Shown: positions 42,932-53,365 of the stretch, one piece after another
Layout of the letters: every line of letters begins with the position of its first letter
Position numbering within the stretch: the first letter of the stretch is position 1
DNA from: Acinetobacter boissieri
GTDB taxonomy: Bacteria; Pseudomonadota; Gammaproteobacteria; Pseudomonadales; Moraxellaceae
NCBI RefSeq assembly: GCF_900096955.1
Contig: NZ_FMYL01000012.1
Location: 1-64,000, forward strand
Reading direction: 5' to 3'
DNA length: 64,000 bases
Position numbers and translations under genes: made by a program
The notes under the pieces: generated by a model
Told to the model about the DNA's origin: nothing
What the model saw: only the letters and a program-made list of their open reading frames with translations
The model's database searches: none

Positions 42932-43582
42932 CTAAACCATATTATTTTCATAAACTTTAATACTTTGCCAGTAATCAGTTAATATGAATTCTTCATAACA
43001 ACTCGATCCCACACCTTCTAAAATATTCTTCATTTCATGCCAAGGAATCCGATTTTCAACATATTTACCACCATAATTTGTTAAATATGCAGCTAAGCTA
43101 TGTTGTTGACGAGTCATTTCTCCATTATTCCAAGAATAGTAGATATACAGCATGGCACCTGCAGAAGCAGCTCGTACTTCTGGATGAAGTTTTATATTAG
43201 TTACATAGCCAAATAAGCGCTCTAATAATCGTTTATTCTTTGTTCCCCCTTCATATCCACGACAATAACTAGAAATAACAACTGCTCTTAACTCATACGG
43301 CTGTTTATAACGCATCATTTTATGAAGGATTGGTTTTGCCTTTAAACTTCCAAATGCAGCAAGTGTACGAACAACCTGTGGTAAAGTTAGTTCAACAGGT
43401 AAATTACTTGGATAGTTCAGTAATAGTTGTACAAGAATATCTTCACATGGTAAAAAATCTTCTAATGAGCCATACTTACGAAGATCTATTAAATCACCTT
43501 GAATTTTACGATTACGGATATGAGAGTCTTCTATTTCTAAGTAAGATTTAAAATCATTCACTGATGGAATATCATTTTTCAT
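42932..43582 (-). CDS. HEAT-repeat-like immunity protein, third paralogue
   Basis: A 216-residue helical protein (MKNDIPSVNDFKSYLEIE at the start). It has the same order of motifs as its two neighbours (DLRKYGSLEDFL, LPQVVRTLAAFGSLKAKPIL, LLERLFGYVTN-KLHPEVRAASAGAMLYIYY) but is clearly diverged. Alternating amphipathic helices of about 30 residues resemble HEAT repeats. I infer an immunity role because it is tandem with two close copies downstream of a toxin tip. ATG at 43582 was preferred to the upstream ATG at 43609, based on the alignment with the paralogues. Function not proven. Confidence 0.6.
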   Translation of the reverse strand: MKNDIPSVNDFKSYLEIEDSHIRNRKIQGDLIDLRKYGSLEDFLPCEDILVQLLLNYPSNLPVELTLPQVVRTLAAFGSLKAKPILHKMMRYKQPYELRAVVISSYCRGYEGGTKNKRLLERLFGYVTNIKLHPEVRAASAGAMLYIYYSWNNGEMTRQQHSLAAYLTNYGGKYVENRIPWHEMKNILEGVGSSCYEEFILTDYWQSIKVYENNMV

Positions 43583-43659
43583 TTGCCTGAAAATCCCTTT
43601 AATGACCAATCTACAAAAAGTGCCTGTTTTTTATAATCAGTACTCACTTACAGGTCCTT

Positions 43660-44286
43660 TTAATCCAAATTTCCATCAGTGTTTAGACTTTTCCCTAAAT
43701 CAATCGATAAGAATTTCTCATAGGCATCTGATTTCACGCCTTCTAAAATGGGCTTAAGCTTTGGAATAAGATCTTTAATATCATGATTAGTACGAAAACC
43801 GCTCATACCTAAATGCATCGCATCTAATTTATCATCTCGTGTTATCTGATCTCCATAATAAATATGCATCATTCCTGCGACAGATGAAACTCGCATATAC
43901 TTTTCTAATTTCTCATTAATCACATAACTAAATAGCTGGTCTAATAACGCTTTGTCTTGACTACCATCGGCATAATTACTGCAATAATGATAAATTGTAT
44001 ATGCACGAACATACTCCTCATCATCATAAAGCCGAGCACCAGAAATTATTTCATAAAGCTTCTCTTTGGCTTTAACACTTTCATAAAACGATAAAGTAAA
44101 TACAGCCTGTTGAATAATATCCTCATCATTGCAATCCAATAATGTGATAATCGCATCTTCATACTGTAAGAAATCCTCATCACCACCATACTTTCTTAAA
44201 TCTCTCAGATGATTAATAATCTCTAAATATTGATCCTCCACACGGTATTTCCGAAATTCTTCTGCACTAACAAATTGATTACCCAT
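43660..44286 (-). CDS. HEAT-like immunity protein, second paralogue
   Basis: A 208-residue helical protein, about 80 percent identical by eye to the one at 44373 (shared RVEDQYLEI, LQYEDAII, LLDCNDEDII, VKSDAYEKFL). It starts with ATG overlapping a relic of the toxin end (44279-44335), the same overlap that the first copy has with the real toxin gene. It is thus a tandem duplicate of an immunity gene. Whether it protects against the same toxin or a diverged one cannot be told. Confidence 0.7.
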   Translation of the reverse strand: MGNQFVSAEEFRKYRVEDQYLEIINHLRDLRKYGGDEDFLQYEDAIITLLDCNDEDIIQQAVFTLSFYESVKAKEKLYEIISGARLYDDEEYVRAYTIYHYCSNYADGSQDKALLDQLFSYVINEKLEKYMRVSSVAGMMHIYYGDQITRDDKLDAMHLGMSGFRTNHDIKDLIPKLKPILEGVKSDAYEKFLSIDLGKSLNTDGNLD

Positions 44287-44335
44287 TATTTTTCCTCTCG
44301 TTTATCCTATTTAAAACTTCAGGTGCATATTCAAT
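44279..44335 (-). pseudogene. duplicated tail of the toxin gene
   Basis: The reverse strand reads IEYAPEVLNRINERKNNG then stop, an almost perfect copy of the last residues of the toxin tip that ends at 45025. It shows that the duplicated unit was the toxin's 3' end plus immunity gene. Confidence 0.8.
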
Positions 44336-44372
44336 ATAAATCAGTACTCACTTGGCTCACTTACAGGTCCTT

Positions 44373-45032
44373 TTAATCCAAATTTCCATCAGCATTTAGA
44401 CTTTTCCCTAAATCAGACAATAAGAATTTCTCATAGGCATCTGATTTCACACCTTCTAAAATAGGCTTAAGCTTTGGAATAAGATCTTTAATATCTTCAT
44501 GACTACGATATCTATTCATTCCTAAATACATCGCATCTAATTTGTCATCTCGTGTCATCCGATCTCCATAATAAATATGAATCATTCCCGCAACAGATGA
44601 AACTCGTAAATACTTTTCTAATTTCTCATTAATCACATAACTAAATAGCTGCTCTAATAATGCTTTGTCTTGACTATCATTGGCATAACTACTGCAATAA
44701 AAATAAATTGTATATGCAATAAGATGATCATAGTCATAGTCATCATAAAGCTGCTCACCACGCATTATTTCATAAAGCTGCTCACCACAGATGACCCCAT
44801 AAAGTTTCTCTTTGGCTTTAACACTTTTATACACCGATAAAGTAAATACAGCCTGTTCAATAATATCCTCATCATTGCAATCCAATAATGGGATGATCGC
44901 GTCTTCATACTGTAAAAAATCATGATCATCACCATGTTTTCTTAAACTTGTCAGATGATTAACAATCTCTAAATATTGATCCTCCACACGGTATTGCCGA
45001 AATACGTCTGCACTAACAAATTGATTACTCAT
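44373..45032 (-). CDS. HEAT-like immunity protein, first paralogue (cognate of the Hint-toxin tip)
   Basis: A 219-residue helical protein. It begins with an ATG that overlaps the toxin stop by 8 bp, so translation is coupled and the pair is a toxin-immunity couple. Helices with LLDCNDEDIIEQAVFTLSVYKSVKAKEKL look like HEAT-type repeats. Compared with the next copy it carries an extra eleven residues from an imperfect 30-bp tandem duplication (44746-44805, two GEQLYEIMRGEQLYDD-like units). Cytoplasmic, acidic, no signal peptide. Neutralising the adjacent toxin is inferred from position. Confidence 0.7.
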   Translation of the reverse strand: MSNQFVSADVFRQYRVEDQYLEIVNHLTSLRKHGDDHDFLQYEDAIIPLLDCNDEDIIEQAVFTLSVYKSVKAKEKLYGVICGEQLYEIMRGEQLYDDYDYDHLIAYTIYFYCSSYANDSQDKALLEQLFSYVINEKLEKYLRVSSVAGMIHIYYGDRMTRDDKLDAMYLGMNRYRSHEDIKDLIPKLKPILEGVKSDAYEKFLLSDLGKSLNADGNLD

Positions 45033-46494
45033 TATTTTTCCTCTGGTTTATCCTATTTAAAACTTCAGGTGCATATTCAACATACTTGTTTATTAATCCA
45101 GTCAGTTCAGCTTCTTTACTTTGTAAAAGTTGATACTCTGCACTGTCAGTTTGGTTTCTTTTTTCAAGTTCTCCCAAGCGTTTTTTAATATTTGAGCCTA
45201 ACCATGGTCTTTCGGGTTTTACTCCTAGCAGAGCTTTAGAAATTGCAAGGTATGCACCTTCTCCCTCATTAATATGGTCATATATTTTTCCATTCTCATT
45301 AGTTATTTTTACAGGAGGGGTGCGTGATTCTTTAAGAATCGCGGCTAAATCATCAGCCGTTATGCTGTTTCGAATACTGTTCTCTGCTTTTGTAATTGCT
45401 TGGCGCAGAATAGGATCCTGAATCACAGAATAATCTTCTTTTTCAACTTTCTTGATATACTTAAATCGAAGTGCTGCCCATTTTTCAACCGTCTCGCGTT
45501 CCGCAGGCGTGAGTCTTACAGGTTCATTCAGCCCTTTTTTACTTAAGCTGTCCTTTGGATCATCCGAGAGCTTTGGTATTTCTTCATTTTCACTCCTACA
45601 TGCACACTTCTTCCCTGCATTATGCACCCACACCTTATTCTGTCCAACAAAGAACGTATGGTCATCTAAAACCGTCAGGTTGTACGTGGTCACAGGGGTG
45701 CGATCAACTGTGATTGAGCGTATGGTTTGTTCGTGGTGCTGTGCATCAACCAGCTTCATGCCTGGTTGAAGCTGTAAAGTGTTCAGCCATCCACGATTTT
45801 GAATAAAGAAGGGGTGGTTATCACTGGCTTGAATATCACCCGAAGTTTGACCGTATCCATAGTGAATGCGGTACGTCACTTTCGGTGGGGTGATAATGGT
45901 ATCAACCACTGCTTTGAGCTCAGGTTGGCCATGTTCTTGGCTTTGGTCTGACAGGCTGTAAACTTGTTCACCACGTTGAATATTCTCAATGGGTTTCAGT
46001 CCCGCAGGTGTCCAAACCAATGTCCCTGCAATGAAACAGCAATCACAGAGTTTTCTTGCACCTGCCGCATCACCACCGACACGTTTTTGTACAAACTCAC
46101 GAGCCATGTCGTCATAGCGTTTTAAGGTTTGGCTACCAAATTTCTGTTGGTATTCGCCAAGGGTGCTACGGATTTTGTTAAATATGGAGTTAATTTTTGG
46201 ACCAACTTCTGCAACTTTACCCGCAACTCCTGCGGCAAGTGCAATTGCCAATGCTCTTGTTGCTTCCGCAAATTTGTCTGCAATGGGGTCTAAATCTTTC
46301 CAACAGGTTGCTGTCATTAAGCCGTAAATGGCTTTTCCGAGCTCAAAACCAAAGTCATAAGCAGCTTTTCCTGCCATAAAGTAAAGAACGGCAGAGACAA
46401 TAGCATATGGTCGTGAAAAGGACTTTTTTGCAAGCTCAAAGGCTTGTCTGTAAGACATTATTGTACAATGTCTTGACCATGCTAGCGTTCTCAT
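45025..46494 (-). CDS. orphan Rhs tip: pretoxin, Hint domain and C-terminal toxin
   Basis: A 489-codon frame without an Rhs core. Residues 35-290 duplicate the end of the neighbouring rhs gene: a pretoxin region, then a Hint domain opening CDCCFIAGTLVWTPAGLKPI, with DNHPFFI and VHNAGKKCAC at its end. Residues 300-489 form the toxin, with PVRLTPAERETVEKWAAL and YDHINEGEGAYLAISKALLG and helical tail KKRLGELEKRN. It reminds me of the Ntox28 group, with low confidence. The region before residue 33 is unrelated sequence, and no convincing start exists, so this is a displaced tip that could be activated by recombination with the rhs core through the 805-bp repeat. Confidence 0.65.
   Translation of the reverse strand: MRTLAWSRHCTIMSYRQAFELAKKSFSRPYAIVSAVLYFMAGKAAYDFGFELGKAIYGLMTATCWKDLDPIADKFAEATRALAIALAAGVAGKVAEVGPKINSIFNKIRSTLGEYQQKFGSQTLKRYDDMAREFVQKRVGGDAAGARKLCDCCFIAGTLVWTPAGLKPIENIQRGEQVYSLSDQSQEHGQPELKAVVDTIITPPKVTYRIHYGYGQTSGDIQASDNHPFFIQNRGWLNTLQLQPGMKLVDAQHHEQTIRSITVDRTPVTTYNLTVLDDHTFFVGQNKVWVHNAGKKCACRSENEEIPKLSDDPKDSLSKKGLNEPVRLTPAERETVEKWAALRFKYIKKVEKEDYSVIQDPILRQAITKAENSIRNSITADDLAAILKESRTPPVKITNENGKIYDHINEGEGAYLAISKALLGVKPERPWLGSNIKKRLGELEKRNQTDSAEYQLLQSKEAELTGLINKYVEYAPEVLNRINQRKNNE
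45602..46406. repeat. 805-bp direct repeat, copy 1 (Hint and pretoxin region)
   Basis: Colinear with 47299-48103 at a constant offset of 1697 bp, with only a few substitutions and no gaps seen. It covers the segment from the membrane-like AIVSAVLYF part through the end of the Hint domain. Recombination between the copies would replace the toxin and immunity genes downstream. Confidence 0.85.
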
Positions 46495-46693
46495 AGCTGA
46501 TTAGCATGTACATTAAAGGCCCTCGGTCTCGCCAAAGAATTCGGGCTTTTTTTGTGCCTGCAAATCGCTGATTAACAAAAGAATATACGACTTACCTAAA
46601 TTACACGTGTTTTTAACCACATGCAATAAATGAGATTTTTAATCCCAATATCTATCTTTAATTTCTCTTTTTACTCTCAGATTAGTATGTATC
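46495..46693. other. gene-free stretch after the second immunity gene
   Basis: No gene. GCCCTCGGTCTCGCC, later GAATTCGGGC and a T7 run (46519-46560) may form a terminator for one strand, with weak pairing. A GACATT/AATGTC dyad occurs at 46454-46472. Confidence 0.35.
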
Positions 46694-47023
46694 TCATTCA
46701 TCAGGCCATTCTAAACCATCTTTAAATTTTTTGTACCAAAACTTTCTTGAGAGAAGATCATCTCTATCTAAAAAATATTCGAAATCCAGCCATTTATTAC
46801 TAAATGGAAACTCATATTTATACTTTAATCGAGAGATATATCTTTGGATAGAGTAAAGATCATCAAAAAAAATTATAGATTCTTCAAATGAAGTATGACT
46901 AATATTCTTAATTAATAATTCACATTCTTTTTCCAACTTATACAATGCATTGTTAATTCTTGTATTAGCATCTCTATATGAATCTATACTAGAATCTATC
47001 TCAAATTTTATTAACTCATTCAT
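46694..47023 (-). CDS. putative immunity protein for the second Hint-toxin tip
   Basis: A 109-residue soluble protein, mostly helical and acidic (MNELIKFEIDSSIDSYRDAN at the start, WLDFEYFLDRDDL and FKDGLEWPDE at the end). It starts 4 bp after the stop of the toxin tip, with AAGGAGAAAATAGAA in front of the ATG, so it is coupled to the toxin. An earlier ATG at 47059 lies within the toxin gene and was rejected. I do not recognise the family. Small acidic proteins in this position are the rule for Rhs immunity. Confidence 0.7.
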   Translation of the reverse strand: MNELIKFEIDSSIDSYRDANTRINNALYKLEKECELLIKNISHTSFEESIIFFDDLYSIQRYISRLKYKYEFPFSNKWLDFEYFLDRDDLLSRKFWYKKFKDGLEWPDE

Positions 47024-47027
47024 ATTT

Positions 47028-50000
47028 CTATTTTCTCCTTGTTGGTTGAATATGACCAATTTGACCAGTGTCAGGGTTATAAATTAGCTCTAAATCATTG
47101 GCTTCGTATCTTAAATATCCTATAGCTCCTCTTGGATCTGGAGTTATTTTAGGTTTGCTAGCTAATATTTCTTTTGCCTGTAAAAAAGGAGCTTTACGTC
47201 CATTACTCCAAAGATAGTTATAATACTTTTCACTAATTTTTAACCCATCTACTGAATAGAAACCATCTTTTAAAACTATTTCTTTACTTATATTACACGC
47301 ACACTTCTTCCCTGCATTATGTACCCACACCTTATTCTGTCCAACAAAGAACGTATGGTCATCTAAAACCGTCAGGTTGTACGTGGTCACAGGGGTGCGA
47401 TCAACTGTGATTGAGCGTATAGTTTGTTCGTGGTGCTGTGCATCAACCAACTTCATGCCTGGTTGAAGCTGTAAGGTGTTCAGCCAACCACGATTTTGAA
47501 TAAAGAATGGGTGGTTATCGCTGGCTTGAATATCACCCGAAGTTTGACCGTATCCATAGTGAATGCGGTACGTCACTTTCGGTGGGGTGATAATGGTATC
47601 AACCACTGCTTTGAGCTCAGGTTGTCCATGTCCTTTGCTTTGGTCTGACAGGCTGTAAACTTGTTCACCACGTTGAATATTCTCAATGGGTTTCAGTCCC
47701 GCAGGTGTCCAAACCAATGTCCCTGCAATGAAACAGCAATCACAGAGTTTTCTTGCACCTGCCGCATCACCACCGACACGTTTTTGTACAAACTCACGAG
47801 CCATGTCGTCATAGCGTTTTAAGGTTTGGCTACCAAATTTCTGTTGGTATTCGCCAAGGGTGCTACGGATTTTGTTAAATATGGAGTTAATTTTTGGACC
47901 AACTTCTGCAACTTTACCCGCAACTCCTGCGGCAAGTGCAATTGCCAATGCTCTTGTTGCTTCCGCAAATTTGTCTGCAATGGGGTCTAAATCTTTCCAA
48001 CAGGTTGCTGTCATTAAGCCGTAAATGGCTTTTCCGAGCTCAAAACCAAAGTCATAAGCAGCTTTTCCTACCATAAAGTAAAGTACGGCAGAGACAATTG
48101 CATCTGCTGCAAAACCAACCCCGACCACATGAAGGGTCGCCCAAACACCAAAGATCCCTCCAAAGACAGCAATGTTTTCTTTTGAAACTAAATTACGAAT
48201 GGTATCGACAATATAAGTAACATTCTTGCTTGGGTCGGATAGGTTACCTGCTGTTTTACCCATTAAATAACTGAGTTTATCGTTAAAGTCTGCATCTTTG
48301 AATTCTTTATCTGGTGGCTTAACAGCTGTTGGTGTTGGTGCAAGCCCCAATTCATCTTTAAATAAATGCGGTTGATTCAGTGCAAAGCTGTATAGGTCAG
48401 GCCCTGCTGCCAATCCTAATGGATCAGGGGTGAGGTAGCGATGGTTTTGTGCATCAAAGTAACGATGAGTGTTGTAGTGAAGATGGCTTTCTTCATCAAA
48501 GTATTGGTTGGAACCACGTAGGTTGAATTGCAGGAGCCCCAATCGGCCTTGGTTGGTTTCCAATGGGGTGGCATACAGGTCATCACTAATTTGTGCTTGC
48601 CAAACCACTTGCCGTTGGCTGTTGGTTACAGCAAGGGGTGCTTGGCGGTGGTCTACATGAATAAAGTATAGTTCACCCTGTTGTAGTAAACCAACAGGGG
48701 TGTCATTCATCCAAATGTAGTTGGTTTGAATATTTCCTGTTGCATCACTTTCAGCCACCAACTGGCTGCCATCGTAAAAAGCATAGGTGGTTTTTTGTTG
48801 TTTACCCTGTTGTGTTTGATGATGGTTTTACTTAAACGTTGACCAAAGAGGTTGTATTGGTATTTAGCCACTAAAACGGTGGCTTGATCATGATGTCGAT
48901 CAATTTGAATCAATCAGTTTAAGCTGTCGTAGTGAAATTGAAGAATATCTCCATCTTGTGCTAACCAACGTTGCTGTCCAAGGGCATCATACATATCACC
49001 ATAACGGGTCAAGTCTTTGAGTTGTTGTACCTGTTTTTGTTGTACAAGCATTGGAGCAGAGAGATGCTGCAATGGACGCAATAGGTTAGATGCACGTTGT
49101 GAAAGTGCAACAGGGGTTTGTTCTGGTGCGATTTGACCTAGAAATTGGCGCTGTTGTTGTTTATTTTGAATGTCTAGATCATCTAAATACGACAGTGATG
49201 TTTCTCCCGTATATGGGTTCCCCGATTGAATGATGCGTCCTTGTTGGTCTTTTATTTCTTCATGAATGAGGCCATTGCCATAGTTGTAATGGCTTTTTTT
49301 GTAGTGGTCTGTTGCACTGTTTAAGTCTGAAATAACACTTTGGTCAAGGCTATGAAATAATCCATCTTTAATGGAAATACCTTCAAGAAGCCCGGCTCGT
49401 GGATGGCTTGCTCCCCGGTATTGGTATTGAATCACTTGTCCATTCGGCAGTATTTTTTCAATCAATTGACCAAGGGTGTTGTAACGGTAGCGAATACGAT
49501 AGTGGACACCAGCAATGAAAGTATCATGCTCTGTCAGTTTACTCATGTCGTTATATTTGAAGCGTTCTTCACCCGCACGGTAGCGAATTTGACTCGGTTT
49601 ATTGTTGTTTCCCCATATGACTTCGCCATGTTCATCTTCTTGCCCTGAAGCATTGTAGGAACGAATGTGAGTAATTCGTCCGCCCAAATCACGGGTGTAA
49701 TCTACATGGCTTTGATCGGCATGTTTTTCTTGAATCACAGCACCCAAAGTATCGTATTGGTATTGGGTAATCCCTGTTACAGGGCTATTGATTTGTACTA
49801 AGTCGCCAAAGTCATTGTAGTCGTAGCGGGTCGTTCGTCCTTGTCGATCAACAGCATATTCTGTCTTTGCTGGTGGCTGGGTCCATCTGAGATCGTTCAG
49901 TGGCTGTAAGATATGTTGGATGCGTTGTAAGCTTTGTGCCGAAAGATTGGGCCTAACAGGATCAGTGTTGGCAAGCGCTGATGTTTGAGTGGCCTTGTTT

Positions 50001-51470
50001 TCATCAAAAGTTGTCTGGTCTTCGATTGTACCCGTCGGTGAAATCAGGGTTGCGCCTGTAATTCGTCCTTCGCTGTTTTTAATCAGTTGAATCTGGTTAT
50101 GTTGTTGGTCGCTCACTTGTTGCAGTTGATTGGCAGCATCGTAATCAAATGCCATTGTTTGCCCTAAAGCATTGGCAATCTCTTTGATTTTCCCCGCTTG
50201 GTTATAGTGAAGTGTTGTCGTACCTTCTTGGCTTTCAAGCGAAGTTAAATGCCCCGCAGTATTGTATTTGAGACGGTAAGTAATGCCATCTAAGCCACGA
50301 TAGCGTGTCAGGTAGCCATACGAATCATAATCAATCTCAATGCTGAGGTGGTTCGGATAGATGACTTTTATAAGATTGTTTGTATTGTCTTGATACTGAT
50401 AGTTCGTTCGATGCGCTTGGTCTTGACCTTCCCAGATCAATCGACCCAATGAATCATAGCCATATTCCATTCGACGAATTTGTTTTTCACCCCATGGGGT
50501 GTAGCCAGTTTCTTCAATCGCTGTGAGCTGATCTTCTTCATTATATTGGTAGCTTTTTTCGTAATGCTGACCAGTAAAGACACTATCTCGTTGTTCACGA
50601 ATTAAATGGCGACCGTGATTTGTTTGGCCCAATAGGTTTTTTTGCTGATTATTCGCATATTCATAGGTCGTTCGTTGTGGCGCAAGGTCTTTACCTGACA
50701 AGGTGCGTGCAATCACTTCATGGTTAGCATTGTACTCAAGCTGGATTTTATGGACTAAATGTTGCTGTTCATCAAATTGTTCGCTTTGAATAATAAAGCC
50801 TTGGTTATTGTATTGATAGTGCTGTTGACCTTTTGCTGAACTCACTTTCAGTAATTGGTATTGCGTGCCAACGATTTGGTATTGGTATTCTGTTTTTTCG
50901 CCAACTTGGTTCACCACCGTATTTTTATAGATGGGACTGAACAGTTGGGCGGTGTTTTTAACTGTTGGGTCATAGCTGATTTCTACACGTCCGATGCCAT
51001 TGGCATGTTCGCTGACAATGGCGCGGTTCCACTGATCATAACTCCATCGGGTTTCGAGTTGCCATTGCTGGCGATTTGAATCGAGTCGCCATTTTGAAGT
51101 CAGTTGGTGGGGTTGTTTACCTTGATAAGCATATTTGAGTCTTTCACCATTCGGATAGACCACTTGAACCAAGTTATTGTTTCGATCCAGAAAGTACTCA
51201 TATGCACCCACCGGTGTGGGTCTTTTGCAACCGCTTCAAAATGATAGGTCGTGTGCGATTTATGCCAAATCCAACCCGATCCATCAATGCGTCTTTCTAC
51301 CCAACCCTCTTTGGGGTCTTGGGATAAGCCACGAATCACATAGCTTTGGTCTTGCATCGGGATTTTTGTTTTTATAAAGTTGATTCGTTTGCCAGTTTCT
51401 AAACGAACTTGAATGATATCGGGTTGTTCATAGAGCTTGATATCAAAAGCGCTGTACCATCCATTGGTGG
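47028..51470 (-). pseudogene. rhs gene, decayed: truncated start, deletion, nonsense and frameshift; ends in Hint domain and toxin tip
   Basis: An Rhs/YD-repeat protein in several frames. The core, 48914-51211, has many YD repeats (YDSLGRLIWEG, YDSYGYLTRYRG, YDAANQLQQV). The end motif YLTPDPLGLAAGPDLYSFALNQPHLFKDELGLAP leads to the pretoxin region, Hint domain (CDCCFIAGTLVWTPAG) and a small toxin (LKDGFYSVDGLKISEKY to IGHIQPTRRK). Lesions: the 5' end is missing beyond 51470; a 163-bp deletion shifts frame near 51211; TGA at 48914 replaces what was probably an Arg codon; a shift lies near 48815. The N-terminal part is almost identical to 54015-54500 of the opposite-strand rhs. The last 577 residues (47028-48761) are open and could be made only from an internal start. 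Confidence 0.8.
47299..48103. repeat. 805-bp direct repeat, copy 2
   Basis: Partner of 45602-46406. Here it is in its native context at the end of an rhs core. Confidence 0.85.
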
Positions 51471-51471
51471 T

Positions 51472-51744
51472 GGAACGACAGGTAATGTAAACTTCAAAAG
51501 AAATACAGATGAAGTTAAAAATAGAATGAGGGATGCTCAAAAGAAGGGTCTAATTACTAAAGAGCAATTAGAGTCTGTAATGTATCAGATAGACCATCAC
51601 TTATATGAAACTGAGTTGTACATATCATCCAGAACGATTGTGCCCCCTTCGGTCCTGAATGTCTTTAAAGACAATACAGGCAAACCACTGACTGAATTGG
51701 TGGTGATACCAGAAACTTTACCCCCTGCACTGAGGAGCAAATAA
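51472..51744 (+). pseudogene. 3' fragment of an unknown effector gene
   Basis: The frame reads VPSIGGGTTGNVNFKRNTDE, then VKNRMRDAQKKGLITKEQLESVMYQIDHHLYETELYISS to SK. Its 5' end is cut at about 51470, exactly where the opposite-strand rhs begins, so one rearrangement truncated both genes. It precedes an immunity-like gene by 1 bp. The family is not recognised. It is probably the end of a secreted effector. Confidence 0.55.
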
Positions 51745-51745
51745 A

Positions 51746-52639
51746 ATGTTTGGTTTATTTAAAAAGAAACAACCTCAAAAAATAGAGCCACCACAAAATT
51801 GGCAACAGGCTTATGAACGTTGCGTTGAGCGTGATTTAGAGTATATGAAGACGTCATTGGTAGAAAAACAAAGCAACTACATAAAAGATATGATGAGTAC
51901 GTTTAAGCCTGATTCTACCGTCGAAAACTACATAAATGATGCATTAACTTTTGCTTTTACGCGCCATCATTTTGATTTACAGCAGGCTTATTTAGAATGT
52001 GCGATTCAACGTGCCGACCTTGTTTTAGATCGTCAACATCCCAATTGGCATAATCAACATTGGCCTCAGGATCTACAACCCCGCTATTATTCATCCATTG
52101 CAATTTTACATGCTTATAGTGTGGCTTGGTATCACAATAAGGAGATTGATACTGCTGTACTCAATCAGCATAGCAAAATTTTATTCGAGTATTGTCTTAA
52201 CCCCGATTACACAGAGTGGGATGATTATACTCAAAGTTGGTATCTGATTGCGGTGTGGGATTTAATGATTACAGGTGATTTAGATGCAGCAGCACGAGCC
52301 ATACAAGTAAAAAAGCGTTTTAAATGGGTCAAGAGGTTTTATGAATGGACAAAAGCCTTGATTGAGCATCTACAGCAACAAGATTTAAGCCAAGATGAAT
52401 TAAAAACGTTTTTTGATGAGCCATTTGATGTCATTAAAGGATATCGTTGGATGTTAGATGATAAATATGACTATAAAAAAGGTTATGACCGTGCTGATTT
52501 ATGGTTTGTTTCAACAGATAAAGCTCTGATTCGGTTACGTTTGGCTGTTTTACGATGGAAGTATATCGAGCAAAAAACGATTGAAGATAATTGGACGCAG
52601 GTTTTACAGCAGATAGGTGATGACGAAATAGTTCCTTGA
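51746..52639 (+). CDS. hypothetical protein, possible immunity factor
   Basis: A 297-residue cytoplasmic protein rich in Trp and Tyr (NWQQAYERCVERDLEYM, HPNWHNQHWPQDLQPRYY, YTEWDDYTQSWYLIAVWDLMITGDL). Likely all-alpha. It follows the effector fragment by 1 bp and is followed 39 bp later by a GAD-like immunity-type protein. I do not recognise the family. Position suggests immunity or adaptor function for a lost effector. The ATG has GAGGAGCAAATAAA in front, a good ribosome site. Confidence 0.6.
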   Translation: MFGLFKKKQPQKIEPPQNWQQAYERCVERDLEYMKTSLVEKQSNYIKDMMSTFKPDSTVENYINDALTFAFTRHHFDLQQAYLECAIQRADLVLDRQHPNWHNQHWPQDLQPRYYSSIAILHAYSVAWYHNKEIDTAVLNQHSKILFEYCLNPDYTEWDDYTQSWYLIAVWDLMITGDLDAAARAIQVKKRFKWVKRFYEWTKALIEHLQQQDLSQDELKTFFDEPFDVIKGYRWMLDDKYDYKKGYDRADLWFVSTDKALIRLRLAVLRWKYIEQKTIEDNWTQVLQQIGDDEIVP

Positions 52640-52678
52640 TTTATTTCATTTGAACTGTGTAAATAAAGGAAAGTAAAA

Positions 52679-53365
52679 ATGTCTTTAGCGCGATTAGAGA
52701 TGATGATTGATGAACTTGGAGAAATTACTGACACTCGCCCAGTACCAACAGAAATCATTGTGCAATATGAAGCTGTGCTTAGTCCGACTTTGATCGAGAT
52801 TTGGAAACAAAAGGGCTTTTGTCAGTTTGCACAAGGTGCCTATCAATTTGTCAATCCAACTGAATGGCAACCTGTGGTGGATGCTTGGTTAGCAGGCACA
52901 GATTATGAACAACAATTGGGCGGACATTTTTATGCCTTATCACGTACAGCATTTAATGAGTTATATATCTTTCATATAGAGACTAAGAGCCACCTTAAAA
53001 TTAATCCTGTTCATGGCTGGATTTCTGGCAGTATTGAAGATGGAACGGATGAATATGATTCAAAAATTGCAGGGTTAACCATACTTATGGATAAGCAAAA
53101 AGTTGACTGGGAAGATATCAATGACAAACCATTGTTTGATCGTGCCGTTAAAAAATGTGGTCCATTAGGGTTAAATGACATGTACACTTTTGAACCTGCG
53201 TATGCTTTGATTGGCGATGCTGCACTTAATATCAAATATGTTAATAAAGTCAATGCACTGGTGCAAATGATGGTGTTAAGACAAATGATTGATGTACCAA
53301 AATCGATTATTTTTAATATGGACTGGGTAAAAGAGGCTGCACGTCAACCGATCAAAGACGAGTAA
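52679..53365 (+). CDS. GAD-like/DUF1851 domain protein, probable type VI-type immunity
   Basis: A 228-residue protein with an N-terminal GAD-like region (VPTEIIVQYEAVLSPTLIEIWKQKGFCQFAQGAYQFVNPTEWQPVVDAWL) and a C-terminal DUF1851-like part (GPLGLNDMYTFEPAYALIGDA, then LVQMMVLRQMID). Proteins with this pair of domains are annotated as immunity proteins of DNase effectors (Tdi1-like), as I recall. It may protect against the effector whose 3' fragment precedes it. AGGAAAGTAAAA is upstream of the ATG. Alternatively it is a general orphan immunity gene. Confidence 0.75.
   Translation: MSLARLEMMIDELGEITDTRPVPTEIIVQYEAVLSPTLIEIWKQKGFCQFAQGAYQFVNPTEWQPVVDAWLAGTDYEQQLGGHFYALSRTAFNELYIFHIETKSHLKINPVHGWISGSIEDGTDEYDSKIAGLTILMDKQKVDWEDINDKPLFDRAVKKCGPLGLNDMYTFEPAYALIGDAALNIKYVNKVNALVQMMVLRQMIDVPKSIIFNMDWVKEAARQPIKDE

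Noticed and set aside
46197..48076. Identical 60-residue plus-strand frames at 46197 and 47894
   Set aside because: They are antisense shadows of the duplicated pretoxin region; their identity only reflects the 805-bp repeat.
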